Below are positions 7,825 to 16,292 of a stretch of 64,000 nucleotides of DNA, piece by piece (positions within the stretch are counted from its first letter, which is position 1; each line of letters opens with the position of its first letter). Where the stretch lies: positions 1 to 64,000 of the forward strand of contig JAICYC010000001.1 in assembly GCA_025934395.1 (NCBI GenBank), read 5' to 3'. Origin of the DNA: Solirubrobacteraceae bacterium (lineage in GTDB: Bacteria; Actinomycetota; Thermoleophilia; Solirubrobacterales; Solirubrobacteraceae). The notes under the pieces were generated by a model. It was given only the letters and a program-made list of their open reading frames with translations, made no database searches and was not told the origin of the DNA. Position numbers and translations under genes: made by a program.

Positions 7825-8637
7825 ATGGTCGCGCGCGTCCGTTCCCTCGAGGATCGTCTGCTGCCACATGGTTGGCTGGACGCGATCCGCCAGCTCTCGC
7901 TGTTCGCGCTCGCCTACCTCGGCTACCGGCTCGTGCGCGGCTTCGCCGAGGGCTCCGCGGGCGCCGCGTTCGCACACGCGCGCGACCTGATCTCGCTCGA
8001 GCGCAGCATGCACCTGTTCGTCGAGCCGTCCGTGCAGGCGTGGGCGTCGGGCAGTCACTTCGTGATCCTGCTCGCGAGCTGGCTGTACGTGAACGCCCAG
8101 GGGCCGATCACGATCGCGGCGCTCCTGTATCTGTACCTGCGCCACAACGACAGCTTCTACTTCGTGCGCAACATGTTCATGTTCGCGATGGGGATCGCGC
8201 TCGTCGCCTACGTGGCGTTCCCCACCGCCCCCCCGCGCTTCCTGCCCGAGTGGGGCTTCACCGACACCGTTGCGAACTTCACGATCGTCAACGACACCCA
8301 CACGAGCGCGTCGGTGAGCGCCCTGTTCAACCCCTACGCAGCGGTGCCGTCGATGCACGTTGCGTTCGCGCTGATGATCGGCTGGCCGCTCGCACGGCTC
8401 GTGCGGATGCGCGCGGGGCGCGTCCTGTGGATGCTGTACCCGTTCGTGATGACGTTCGTGATCGTCGTGACCGCCAACCACTTCCTCGTCGACGCGCTGC
8501 TCGGCGCGATCACCGCCGGCATGTCCGCGTACGCGGCGAGCTGGCTCGGGCGCGCGCGCCCCGCGGTGTGGCGCTTCTCCGGGGTCTCGCGCGGGGGTGC
8601 CTCGGCGGCGCGCGCGGGAGCGCCCGCGGGCGGCTAG
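7825..8637 (+). CDS. PAP2-superfamily membrane phosphatase/phosphotransferase (Aur1/Ipt1-like branch)
   Basis: Membrane protein of 270 residues with about six hydrophobic segments. The lipid phosphatase motifs are visible: PTAPPRFLPEWG, NPYAAVPSMHVAFALMIGWP (Ser-Met-His) and TANHFLVDALLG (His...Asp). The NPYAAVPSMH form is typical of the PAP2_3 branch that includes inositol-phosphorylceramide synthases. Only 6 bp separate it from a CDP-alcohol phosphotransferase and the next gene is Ino1. I infer a role in phosphoinositide lipid synthesis, possibly dephosphorylating phosphatidylinositol phosphate; this is not proven by the sequence. Confidence 0.85.
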   Translation: MVARVRSLEDRLLPHGWLDAIRQLSLFALAYLGYRLVRGFAEGSAGAAFAHARDLISLERSMHLFVEPSVQAWASGSHFVILLASWLYVNAQGPITIAALLYLYLRHNDSFYFVRNMFMFAMGIALVAYVAFPTAPPRFLPEWGFTDTVANFTIVNDTHTSASVSALFNPYAAVPSMHVAFALMIGWPLARLVRMRAGRVLWMLYPFVMTFVIVVTANHFLVDALLGAITAGMSAYAASWLGRARPAVWRFSGVSRGGASAARAGAPAGG

Positions 8638-8643
8638 CGCGAG

Positions 8644-9312
8644 ATGGCTCCCCGGCAACGGGCCGCCACGCGCCGCGCGCGGCGCGAATCGCACAGGGCC
8701 GCGAGCAGGCGCGTGCGCTACGCGCCGATCGGGCAGGGCCAGCGGCGCGAGCACGTCCGCAACCGGCTGATCGAGTCGCGGCTGACGCCGAACACGATCT
8801 CGCTCACGGGGCTCGCGCTCAACATCGTGGCGGCGGTGCTCGTGTGGGAGCGCCTGTTCTTCCTCGGCGGGGTCGCGTTCATCGTCGGCTCGGTGATGGA
8901 CACGCTCGACGGCCGCTACTCGCGGATGTCCGGCAAGGGCACCCCGTTCGGCGCGTTCCTGGACTCCACGCTGGACCGCATCGAGGAGGGGATCGTGCTG
9001 ACCGCGGTTGCGGGCTACTTCGCGCTGCACGGCGACCGCGTCGCCGCCGCCGCCGTCGTCGTCGCGGTGCTCGCGTCGCTGATGGTGAGCTACACGCGCG
9101 CCCGTGCGGAGGCGCTCGGCGTGGAGTGCAAGGTGGGCATCGCCACGCGCCCGGTGCGCGTGGTGATCCTGTCGATCGGCCTGGTGTTCGCGCGCGGCGC
9201 GTCGCTGGGTGACTTCGAGCTGCTCCGGCCCGCCGTGTACGTGCTCGCCGCGCTCAGCGTGATCACGGTCGCGCAGCGGATCTGGCACGTCCGCAGCGAG
9301 CTGATCGTGTGA
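8644..9312 (+). CDS. CDP-alcohol phosphatidyltransferase, probable phosphatidylinositol-phosphate synthase
   Basis: Joins CDP-diacylglycerol to an alcohol in the membrane. The signature DX2DGX2[AS]RX8GX3DX3D is complete, from DTLDGRYSR through GAFLDSTLD, with Ser in place of the usual Ala. The later stretch YTRARAEALGVECKVGIATR followed by PVR resembles the actinobacterial PgsA1/PIP synthase region that binds inositol phosphate. It has 222 residues with a basic N-terminal tail of about 30 residues. It lies 6 bp after the PAP2 gene and 122 bp before Ino1, which makes the inositol phosphate substrate. Another alcohol is possible but less likely. Confidence 0.82.
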   Translation: MAPRQRAATRRARRESHRAASRRVRYAPIGQGQRREHVRNRLIESRLTPNTISLTGLALNIVAAVLVWERLFFLGGVAFIVGSVMDTLDGRYSRMSGKGTPFGAFLDSTLDRIEEGIVLTAVAGYFALHGDRVAAAAVVVAVLASLMVSYTRARAEALGVECKVGIATRPVRVVILSIGLVFARGASLGDFELLRPAVYVLAALSVITVAQRIWHVRSELIV

Positions 9313-9345
9313 CCAACCGCTCGCCGCGGAGTAGTCTCCTGCGAC

Positions 9346-9434
9346 GGTCGGGGCACCCCCGCGCCGTCCGACCCCCAGAAGAGGGGCCTCCCCGGCCCCC
9401 CACCAACGGGCTCCGCGCCCTCTTGGAGGATTAG
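9346..9434 (+). promoter_or_regulatory. Structured leader of ino1 with two stem-loops and the ribosome-binding site
   Basis: A possible -10 TAGTCT lies at 9332-9337. Downstream, GGTCGG (9346-9351) can pair with CCGACC (9368-9373), and AAGAGGG (9379-9385) with CCCTCTT (9418-9424). The second arm ends directly before GGAGG (9425-9429), so folding could limit ribosome access. No known riboswitch class is recognised. Confidence 0.35.
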
Positions 9435-10694
9435 GTGATCATGGAGCACAGCAACGGCCGCGTGGCGCGCAACGGCGCCGCCTCCAGCAACGGCGCCGGG
9501 CGCTACCAGCACGAGAAGGTGCGGGTCGCGATCGTGGGCGTCGGCAACTGCGCCTCGGCGTTCGTCCAGGGCGTCCACTACTACCGCGACGCGGACCCCT
9601 CCGAGCGCGTCCCCGGACTGATGCACGTGGACCTCGGCGGCTACCACGTGCGCGACATCGAGTTCACCGCCGCGTTCGACATCGACGCCAAGAAGGTCGG
9701 CAAGGACCTCGGCGAGGCGATCTGGGCGGGCCAGAACAACACGATGAAGTTCGCGAGGGTGCCGAAGAAGCTCGGCGTGCCCGTCCACCGCGGCATGACC
9801 CACGACGGCCTCGGCAAGTACCTCAAGGAGAAGATCACGAAGGCCCCGGGCGAGACGGCCGACATCGTCAAGATCCTCAAGGACACGCACACCGACGTGG
9901 TCGTCTCCTACCTGCCCGTCGGGTCCGAGGACGCCACCAAGTGGTACGTCGAGCAGGTGCTCGAGGCGGGCTGCGGGTTCGTCAACTGCATCCCCGTGTT
10001 CATCGCGCGCGAGGACTACTGGGAGCGGCGCTTCAAAGCCGCCGGGCTGCCGATCGTCGGCGACGACATCAAGTCGCAGGTGGGCGCCACGATCGTGCAC
10101 CGCACGCTCGCGCGGCTGTTCGCCGACCGCGGCGTGAAGATGCTGCGCACCTCGCAGCTCAACGTGGGCGGCAACATGGACTTCTACAACATGCTCGAGC
10201 GCGAGCGCCTGGAGTCCAAGAAGATCTCCAAGACCAACGCTGTGACCTCGATCATGGACGACGAGCTGCCCGCCGACGACGTGTACATCGGCCCGTCGGA
10301 CTACGTGCCGTGGCTCACCGACCGCAAGTGGGCGCACGTGCGCGTGGAGGGCCAGGCGTTCGGCGACGTGCCGCTCAACGTCGAGCTGAAGCTCGAGGTG
10401 TGGGACTCGCCCAACTCCGCGGGGATCGTGATCGACGCGGTGCGCTGCTGCAAGCTTGCGCTCAACCACGGCGTGGGCGGCCAGCTCGACGGGCCCTCCT
10501 CCTACCTGATGAAGTCGCCGCACAACCAGCGGCCCGACGATCAGGCGCGCCGCGACACAGAGGCGTTCATCGAGCGCTACGCGGGGCTGCCCGGCGCGCG
10601 CGCCCGCAAGGCCGGCGCGAGCAGACCCGCCAAGGCCGCCACGCGCAAACCCGCCAAAGCGCGGACCTCGCGGGCGCCGGCCAAGGCGAAATAG
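9435..10694 (+). CDS. ino1: Inositol-1-phosphate synthase (Ino1)
   Basis: NAD-dependent cyclisation of glucose 6-phosphate to inositol 1-phosphate, the first step of inositol lipid synthesis. The NAD motif [19 protein letters not shown], the conserved [27 protein letters not shown] and [16 protein letters not shown] are all present. It has 419 residues; the family is usually about 360 in actinobacteria. The excess is a basic C-terminal tail (10596-10691) of repeating Lys-Pro-Ala-Lys/Ala-Arg units. GTG 9435 and ATG 9441 are both possible starts behind GGAGG (9425-9429); the GTG spacing is 5 and the ATG spacing 11. Confidence 0.96.
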   Translation: MIMEHSNGRVARNGAASSNGAGRYQHEKVRVAIVGVGNCASAFVQGVHYYRDADPSERVPGLMHVDLGGYHVRDIEFTAAFDIDAKKVGKDLGEAIWAGQNNTMKFARVPKKLGVPVHRGMTHDGLGKYLKEKITKAPGETADIVKILKDTHTDVVVSYLPVGSEDATKWYVEQVLEAGCGFVNCIPVFIAREDYWERRFKAAGLPIVGDDIKSQVGATIVHRTLARLFADRGVKMLRTSQLNVGGNMDFYNMLERERLESKKISKTNAVTSIMDDELPADDVYIGPSDYVPWLTDRKWAHVRVEGQAFGDVPLNVELKLEVWDSPNSAGIVIDAVRCCKLALNHGVGGQLDGPSSYLMKSPHNQRPDDQARRDTEAFIERYAGLPGARARKAGASRPAKAATRKPAKARTSRAPAKAK

Positions 10695-10717
10695 CCCACG
10701 GGCGGTCGCCGGGAGGC

Positions 10718-10723
10718 GATAAT
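10718..10723 (+). promoter_or_regulatory. -10 box GATAAT (9 nt to ATG 10733)
   Basis: A near-consensus box ahead of the GT/PHP fusion gene. Confidence 0.45.
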
Positions 10724-10732
10724 CGGGCGCAC

Positions 10733-12160
10733 ATGGCCCCCACGTTCTCGATAGCCCACGTTTCGCCGTACCCGTGGGAGGCAGAGGACGACGGGGTCAA
10801 CGCGCACATCGCGCGCATCAGCGCGGAGCTCTCACGCCGCGGCCACCGCGTGCTCGTGCTCGCGCCGTCGCGCTCGCAGGCGCGCGTCCGCGACTCGCGC
10901 CGGGCATTGCGGGCCGCGCGCGGCCAGCCGCGCGCGCTGCTGGGAGGGAGCGACGGCGGCACCCCGCGCGTGATCGCGGTGGGCGAGGTGCTCGACGTGG
11001 TGGGCGGCACGCGCCGGCGCCCCGCTGCGCTCCCGATCGACGTGGCGCGCACCGTCGAGGAAGTGCTCGGCAGCGTGGAGCTCGACATCGTCCACGTGCA
11101 CGAGCCGTTCGCGCCCAGCACCTCCGCAGCCGCGCTGCGGCACTCGCGCGCGCTGAACGTGGGCTCGTTCCACTCCTCCAGCGAGCGGCTGCTCTCGACC
11201 CTGCTGGCGCGCCGCTTCGTGGAGGGCGTCTTCGGGCGCCTCGACGCCCGCACCGCCAGCACACCCGCAGCCGCGGAGCTGATGGCGCGCTACTTCCCCG
11301 GCGAGTACCGGCTCGTCGCCGACACCCCCGGCGCGGTGGACGAGCTCGAGCCGATCTACACGTCGCTGGCGGCACGCAGGCACGACCCGCGCGGCGACCC
11401 CGAGCTCGAGCGCGCACTCGACCAGCGGCCGCTGATCGACGTGGACCTGCACATGCACACCGACCACTCCCACGACTGCGCCACGCCCGTCGAGGTGCTG
11501 CTCGCCACCGCCCGCGAACAGGGTCTCGGGGCGATCGCCGTCACCGACCACAACGAGATCTCGGGGGCGCTGGAGGCGCGCGCGCAGGCGGCAGCGGCCG
11601 GTGTGAAGGTGATCGTCGGAGAGGAGGTCAAGACCGCCGGCGAAGGCGAGGTGATCGGGCTGTTCCTGGAGGAGAAGATCCCGCGCGGGCTCTCGCTGCC
11701 GGAGACGATCGGCCGGATCCACGACCAGGGCGGCGTGGTCTACGTGCCCCACCCATTCGATCGCATGCACTCCGTCCCCGACTACGAGCACCTGCTGCCG
11801 GTGATCGACCGCGTCGACGCGATCGAGGTGTTCAACTCGCGCGTTGCGATCAACGCGTTCAACGAGGAGGCGGAGCGGTTCGCCGCCAAGTACCGGATCG
11901 CCCCGGGCGCGGGCTCCGACTCCCACGTCGCTCAGGGCCTCGGCTCCGTGCGCGTGCGGATGCGGGACTTCGACGGGCCGCGGGAGTTCCTCCAGGCGCT
12001 GCGGGGCGCGGAGATCCACACCCGGCCGAGCTCGCTGCTGTACGTGCAGGCGCTGAAGTTCCTGCAGACGCGCGCCACCCCCCGAGCCGCCCGCCAGGCG
12101 CGCAAGGCGCGGCGGGTGCGGCGGGCGCGGCGGGCGGCCACGGGCGCGCGACGCCGCTAG
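10733..12160 (+). CDS. Glycosyltransferase-4-like N-terminal domain fused to a PHP metal-dependent phosphoesterase
   Basis: 475 residues in two parts. Residues 1-220 resemble the acceptor half of a GT-B glycosyltransferase (MAPTFSIAHVSPYPWEAEDD, HIARISAELSRRGHRVLVLA, LDIVHVHEPFAPSTS, NVGSFHSSSE), but the sugar-nucleotide half is missing. Residues about 235-440 are a PHP domain with its metal motifs: DVDLHMHTDHSHDC (HXH), AIAVTDHNEISG (DH), VIVGEEV (Glu), VPHPFDR (His) and GAGSDSHVAQGLG. The tail is Arg/Ala-rich. It follows Ino1 by 38 bp. A lipid- or sugar-phosphate role is inferred from context; the actual substrate is unknown. Confidence 0.8.
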   Translation: MAPTFSIAHVSPYPWEAEDDGVNAHIARISAELSRRGHRVLVLAPSRSQARVRDSRRALRAARGQPRALLGGSDGGTPRVIAVGEVLDVVGGTRRRPAALPIDVARTVEEVLGSVELDIVHVHEPFAPSTSAAALRHSRALNVGSFHSSSERLLSTLLARRFVEGVFGRLDARTASTPAAAELMARYFPGEYRLVADTPGAVDELEPIYTSLAARRHDPRGDPELERALDQRPLIDVDLHMHTDHSHDCATPVEVLLATAREQGLGAIAVTDHNEISGALEARAQAAAAGVKVIVGEEVKTAGEGEVIGLFLEEKIPRGLSLPETIGRIHDQGGVVYVPHPFDRMHSVPDYEHLLPVIDRVDAIEVFNSRVAINAFNEEAERFAAKYRIAPGAGSDSHVAQGLGSVRVRMRDFDGPREFLQALRGAEIHTRPSSLLYVQALKFLQTRATPRAARQARKARRVRRARRAATGARRR

Positions 12161-12175
12161 CGTTCCCCGCAACCG

Positions 12176-12832
12176 ATGATGCACGGTCAAGGACAAGCCG
12201 GGGCGCCGTCTAATCCCTCCGGACCGATGCCGGTCACCGACGACCAGATCAAGGAGAAGTACCTGGAGCGCGCGATCCGCGAGCTCAACACGCTCACGCG
12301 CGAGCTCCAGTCGTGCCCGCACTGCCCCCGCGGCAACCTCATGCCTGTGCTCGGCTCGGGTCACCCCCAGGCGGACATCATGCTGGTCAAGCACTCGCCG
12401 CTGCCCTCCGAGATCGAGGAGGGCGTGGCCTTCTACGGCCGCGCCGGCAGTGCCCTGATGAAGTCGCTCAAGCGGCTGCAGATCGACCCGCTCGCCGTGT
12501 ACGGCACGCTGTGCGCGAAGTGCCCGCTCAGCGACCCGTCGCTCGCCGACTTCGCGTGCGTCTCGCGCGTGGTCGCCGAGATCGCGATCGTCCAGCCGCG
12601 GATCATCGTCGCGATGGGCCCCGACGCGCTCGTCGCGCTCGGCGAGATGGAGATCCCGCTCGCGCGCCCGCTGGCGCCCGTGCTCGGCGAGGTGCAGCAG
12701 CTCACGCCCACGATCGAGGCCCTCTACGTGCCCAACATCGACGAGTCGCTCGACGAGCAGGACGCCAAGCGCGCGTTCTGGGAGGCGTTCCGCGCACTCG
12801 GCGACTGGTACGCCTCGCAGCCCCCCTACTGA
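12176..12832 (+). CDS. Uracil-DNA glycosylase-superfamily protein lacking the usual catalytic motifs
   Basis: 218 residues with the scaffold of family 4 UDGs: a paired cysteine motif SCPHCPRGNLMPVLGSGHPQ, the stretch EEGVAFYGRAGSALMKSLKR, LCAKCPL, a fourth Cys in DFACVSRVV, and IVQPRIIVAMG. These four cysteines could hold an iron-sulfur cluster. The usual GEAPG active-site loop is replaced by VKHSPLPSE and the C-terminal HPS motif by VPNIDES, so normal uracil excision is doubtful. ATG 12176 is used; ATG 12227 (MPVTDDQIKEKY), behind TAATCC, is equally possible. Confidence 0.75.
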   Translation: MMHGQGQAGAPSNPSGPMPVTDDQIKEKYLERAIRELNTLTRELQSCPHCPRGNLMPVLGSGHPQADIMLVKHSPLPSEIEEGVAFYGRAGSALMKSLKRLQIDPLAVYGTLCAKCPLSDPSLADFACVSRVVAEIAIVQPRIIVAMGPDALVALGEMEIPLARPLAPVLGEVQQLTPTIEALYVPNIDESLDEQDAKRAFWEAFRALGDWYASQPPY

Positions 12833-12842
12833 CCGCCCCCGC

Positions 12843-13781
12843 CTAGAGGGTCAGGACGATCTTGCCGAGCTTGCCGCCCTCGGCGAAGCGGTCGTAGGCA
12901 GCCGCGACGTCGTCGAGCGGGAACGTCTCTGCGACCACCACCCGCACGGCGCCGCGATCGAACAGCGGCAGCACCTCGCGTTCGAGGCCCCGCGCGGCTA
13001 GGGCTTTCTCCTCGGGCGGCCGCGCACGCAGCGTGGAGCCGTGGATCCGCGCGCGCTTGCCCATCAGGGCGAGCAGGTTGAGGTCCGTCTTCGCGCCCGC
13101 CGCCACGCCGATCACGCTGATCCGCCCGCCCGTTGCGAGGGCGTTGAGGTTGTCGGGCATGTTCGGCGCTCCCACGAGCTCGAGGATCACGTCGAACGGG
13201 CCACGCTCCGCGAACGCCTCGGGCGCGATCGCCTCCGCCCCCAGCGCGGCCACCTGCTCGCGCCCGCCCTCGTTGCGAACCGTCGCGGTCACCCGCGCAC
13301 CCGTCACCGCGCCGAGCTGGATCGCAGCGCTGCCCACGCCGCCCGCGCCGCCGTGGACGAGCAGGTGCTCGCCGGGGCGCAGCGCGGCCTGGGTGAAAAC
13401 CGCGTCGTGCGCCGTCGTGAACACCTCCGGGAGACCGCCCGCGGCCGGCCAGTCGAGCGCGTCGGGGACCGGCATCAGCTCGCGCTCGTGCGCGAGCGCG
13501 AGCTCCGCCTGCGCGCCGCCGCCGACGATCGCCATCACGCGCTCACCCTGCGCGAACCGCGTCACGCCCGGACCCACCGCGGCGACCTCTCCGGCCAGCT
13601 CCATCCCGGGGATGTCCGGCGGCCATCCCGCGGGCGCGGGGTACAGCCCGCGACGCTGCATCATGTCGCCGCCGTTCAGACCCGCCGCGCGCACCCGCAC
13701 GAGCACCTGGCCCGCCCCGGGCTCGGGGGCGGGGTGCTCCTCCACCAGGAGCTCTCCGTCCCTGATCGTCGCCGCGCGCAT
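12843..13781 (-). CDS. NADPH:quinone oxidoreductase-type zinc-independent dehydrogenase (MDR superfamily)
   Basis: Reduces quinones or enones with NADPH; 312 residues. The quinone-reductase pattern is clear: VRVRAAGLNGGDMMQRRGLY, IPGMELAGEVAAVGPGV and the nucleotide loop LLVHGGAGGVGSAAIQLGAV. The catalytic and structural zinc cysteines of alcohol dehydrogenases are absent. ATG 13781 is preceded by TAAGCT at nine bases. It converges on the UDG-like gene. The exact substrate is not readable. Confidence 0.9.
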   Translation of the reverse strand: MRAATIRDGELLVEEHPAPEPGAGQVLVRVRAAGLNGGDMMQRRGLYPAPAGWPPDIPGMELAGEVAAVGPGVTRFAQGERVMAIVGGGAQAELALAHERELMPVPDALDWPAAGGLPEVFTTAHDAVFTQAALRPGEHLLVHGGAGGVGSAAIQLGAVTGARVTATVRNEGGREQVAALGAEAIAPEAFAERGPFDVILELVGAPNMPDNLNALATGGRISVIGVAAGAKTDLNLLALMGKRARIHGSTLRARPPEEKALAARGLEREVLPLFDRGAVRVVVAETFPLDDVAAAYDRFAEGGKLGKIVLTL

Positions 13782-13790
13782 CGCGCGCCA

Positions 13791-13796
13791 AGCTTA
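13791..13796 (-). promoter_or_regulatory. -10 box TAAGCT (9 nt to ATG 13781)
   Basis: Fits leaderless transcription. The remaining 13797-13955 holds nothing recognisable. Confidence 0.4.
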
Positions 13797-13955
13797 CGGG
13801 CCCTGTCGCGAATGGGTCCTCCACCGCGCGCCGAGCGGCGCTGGAGCCAAGCAGATCAAGGACGCAGGGAGCGCCGCGTGCTGGCCGGTTCGGGGATGCG
13901 AAGCGTCTCCCGGTTCGGCACGCAAGCGACCGAGGACGCCGAGCTGCGCAGCGCT

Positions 13956-15386
13956 CTAGCGCCGCTCGAGCAGGGCGACGCACTCGACGTGGTGGGTCTG
14001 CGGGAACATGTCGACGGGCCGGACGCGCTGGAGCGCGTAGCCGGCGGCGACCATTTCGGCGGCGTTGGGGGCGAGCGTGGTGGGGTTGCAGGAGACGTAG
14101 ACGATCCGTTTGGGGCCGGCTTCCACGATCCGGTGCACGACCTTCTTCGAGAGCCCCGCGCGCGGCGGGTCGACGACGACGACGTCGGGACGCCCGGCGC
14201 GCTCCACGAGCTCGCGCATCGCCAGGCGCGCGTCTCCGGCGAAGAAGTGCGTGTTGCCGATCTCGTTGCGGGCGGCTCCGGCGATCGCGTCGGCGACCGC
14301 CTCGGCGACGAGCTCGATGCCCCACACCTCACCGGCGCGGGGAGCGAGCGTGAGGGCGATCGTTCCGATCCCGCAGTAGAGGTCGTACACGCGCTCCCAG
14401 GACTGCAGCCCGGCGTACTCGCTCGCGACGCCGTAGAGCAGCTCGGCCATCTCGGTGTTGGTCTGGAAGAACGCGCTCGGGGAGATGCGCAGGTCGAGCT
14501 CGCCGAGCCGCTCGGGCAGGAGCTCCTCGCCGGCGAGGAGCTCCGTCTCGCCCCCGACGGTCGTCTCGGCGACGCTTGCGGACCGCGTCCACAGCACGCC
14601 CGCGACCCGCTCGCCGAGAACGTCGGTGAGCGCGGCGGCGAACGAGCCCCCGTCGAGCTCGCCTGGGGTTGTGAGGAGCCGCACCTGCACCACCCCGGTG
14701 CGCCTGCCCTCGCGCACGATCAGGTTGCGAAGGCGCGCGCGCCCGTCGGCGGCGGGCTGCGGCGGGCGCCCGCGCGGCTCGCCCGGCGCGCGCCCCCGAT
14801 CCCAGGCGGTGAGCCCCTGGGCACGGCACCACGCGAGCGCAGCCTCGCGCGCGCGGTTGCCGAGCTCGGAGGCGAGCAGGCAGTCGGAGATCGCTGCTAC
14901 CCGCTTGGCGCCGGCGGCCGCGTGGAACCCGCAGACGAGCTCACCCTCCTCGCCACCGCCCCCGAAGGAGTACTCGAGCTTGTTGCGGTAGCGCCAGCGT
15001 TCGAGCGCGGGCACGGGCTCCTCGCGCGCGTACCCCTCGAGTCCGCCGAGGCGCGCGAGCGCCTCGTGCACCTGCGCCTCCTTGATCTCCAGCTGGCGCT
15101 CGTAGGGGAGCACCTGCCACGCCACGCCCGGGTGGTCGGCGACGGGCTCGATCCGCTCGGGGCTCGGCCGCAGCACCTCCGTGGTCCGCGCGTGCCCGTA
15201 GCTGCGCTTGCGCCGGTGCAGCACCGCGCGCACGCGATCGCCGGGGATCGCGCCCGCGACGAACACGACGAAACCGCCGTCGCCGACCCGCGCGACGCCC
15301 TCGCCGCCGAACGCGAGCGAGTCGACCTCGAGCTCGAGCTCCTCTCCGAGCGCGGGGCGCCTGGCCTGACCCACCGCCTCGCTCAC
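13956..15386 (-). CDS. RNA (uracil-5-)-methyltransferase, TrmA/RlmCD family
   Basis: SAM-dependent methylation of a uridine C5 in rRNA or tRNA; 476 residues. An N-terminal TRAM domain (LELEVDSLAFGGEGVARV) is followed by the methyltransferase: VYDLYCGIGTIALTLAP (SAM), DVVVVDPPRAGLSKK and IVYVSCNPTTLAPN with the catalytic Cys; SPSAFFQTNTEMAELLY is also conserved. The CGGC-type iron-sulfur cysteines of RumA are replaced (HPGVAWQVLPYERQLEIK), so no cluster is expected. GTG 15386 overlaps the argF stop (GTGA), which fixes the start and the operon. Confidence 0.9.
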   Translation of the reverse strand: MSEAVGQARRPALGEELELEVDSLAFGGEGVARVGDGGFVVFVAGAIPGDRVRAVLHRRKRSYGHARTTEVLRPSPERIEPVADHPGVAWQVLPYERQLEIKEAQVHEALARLGGLEGYAREEPVPALERWRYRNKLEYSFGGGGEEGELVCGFHAAAGAKRVAAISDCLLASELGNRAREAALAWCRAQGLTAWDRGRAPGEPRGRPPQPAADGRARLRNLIVREGRRTGVVQVRLLTTPGELDGGSFAAALTDVLGERVAGVLWTRSASVAETTVGGETELLAGEELLPERLGELDLRISPSAFFQTNTEMAELLYGVASEYAGLQSWERVYDLYCGIGTIALTLAPRAGEVWGIELVAEAVADAIAGAARNEIGNTHFFAGDARLAMRELVERAGRPDVVVVDPPRAGLSKKVVHRIVEAGPKRIVYVSCNPTTLAPNAAEMVAAGYALQRVRPVDMFPQTHHVECVALLERR

Positions 15387-16282
15387 GGCGAGACCAGCAG
15401 CTCGAGCAGCGCCTTCTGGGCATGGCGCCGGTTCTCCGCCTGGTCCCAGATGCGCTGGCGCTCGCCGTAGAGCACCTCCGCGGTGATCTCCTCGCCGGGG
15501 TGCGCGGGCAGGTCGTGCAGCGCGAACGCATCGGGCGCGGCGGCGTCGAGCAGTGCGTCGTCGATGCGGTAGGAGGACAGCGCGGCGCGGCGCTGATCGG
15601 CGGTGGCCTCATCGCCCATGCTCACCCACACGTCGGTGTAGACCGCCTGCGCGCCGCGTACGGCCTCCCGCGCATCCTCGGTGAGGGTGACGCTGCCTGC
15701 AGCGCCCTCGGGCAGCTCCAGCGAGCCCTCCAGCGAGTACCCCGGCGGCGAGGCGATCGCGATCTCGAGGCCCGCGATCGCGCCGAGCACCGCGAGCGAG
15801 CGCGCGACGTTGTTGCCGTCGCCGACGTATGCGACCCGCACCCCGTCGAGCGTGCCGCACGCCTCGCGCACCGTGAGCAGGTCGGCGAGCGCCTGGCAGG
15901 GGTGGTGGCCGGCGGTGAGCATGTTCACGAGCGGCACGCTGCTGTGGCGCGCGAGCTCCTCCACGATCCGGTCCTCGCCGGTGCGCACGCCGATCGCGGC
16001 GACGTGGCGGCTGAGCACGAGCGCCGTGTCGCGCAGCGGCTCCCCTCGGGAGAGCTGCATCTCGTCGGAGCGCAGCACGACGGGCTGGCCGCCGAGCTCC
16101 CGCACGCCCACCTCGAAGGACACGCGCGTTCGCGTGGAGGGCTTCTCGAAGATCAGCGCCACCGCGCGCCCGCTCAGCGGGGTGGCCGCCAGCGGCTCGC
16201 GCTTCATCTGGAGGGCGCGGTCCAGCAGCGCATCGAGCTCGTCGCGGCTGAGCTCCGCGCCTGTGAGGAAGTGGCGGGGCAT
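15383..16282 (-). CDS. argF: Ornithine carbamoyltransferase
   Basis: Makes citrulline from ornithine and carbamoyl phosphate; 299 residues. FEKPSTRTRVSFEVG binds carbamoyl phosphate, LTAGHHPCQALADLLT is the HPCQ motif and DVWVSMGDE the ornithine loop. The usual HCLP loop reads ALHDLPAHPGEEI, with Asp in place of the conserved Cys. ATG 16282 (MPRHFL) is chosen because TACACT lies ten bases upstream; longer readings run into the divergent lipoprotein gene. It is co-transcribed with the RNA methyltransferase. Confidence 0.92.
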   Translation of the reverse strand: MPRHFLTGAELSRDELDALLDRALQMKREPLAATPLSGRAVALIFEKPSTRTRVSFEVGVRELGGQPVVLRSDEMQLSRGEPLRDTALVLSRHVAAIGVRTGEDRIVEELARHSSVPLVNMLTAGHHPCQALADLLTVREACGTLDGVRVAYVGDGNNVARSLAVLGAIAGLEIAIASPPGYSLEGSLELPEGAAGSVTLTEDAREAVRGAQAVYTDVWVSMGDEATADQRRAALSSYRIDDALLDAAAPDAFALHDLPAHPGEEITAEVLYGERQRIWDQAENRRHAQKALLELLVSP

Positions 16283-16292
16283 CGGAGCGGCC

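Noticed and set aside
13956-15386. Iron-sulfur cluster in the RNA methyltransferase
   Set aside because: The cysteines of the RumA-type motif are replaced at HPGVAWQVLPYERQ.
13041-15470. 809-codon open frame opposite the quinone reductase and RNA methyltransferase
   Set aside because: Antisense shadow of two recognisable genes.
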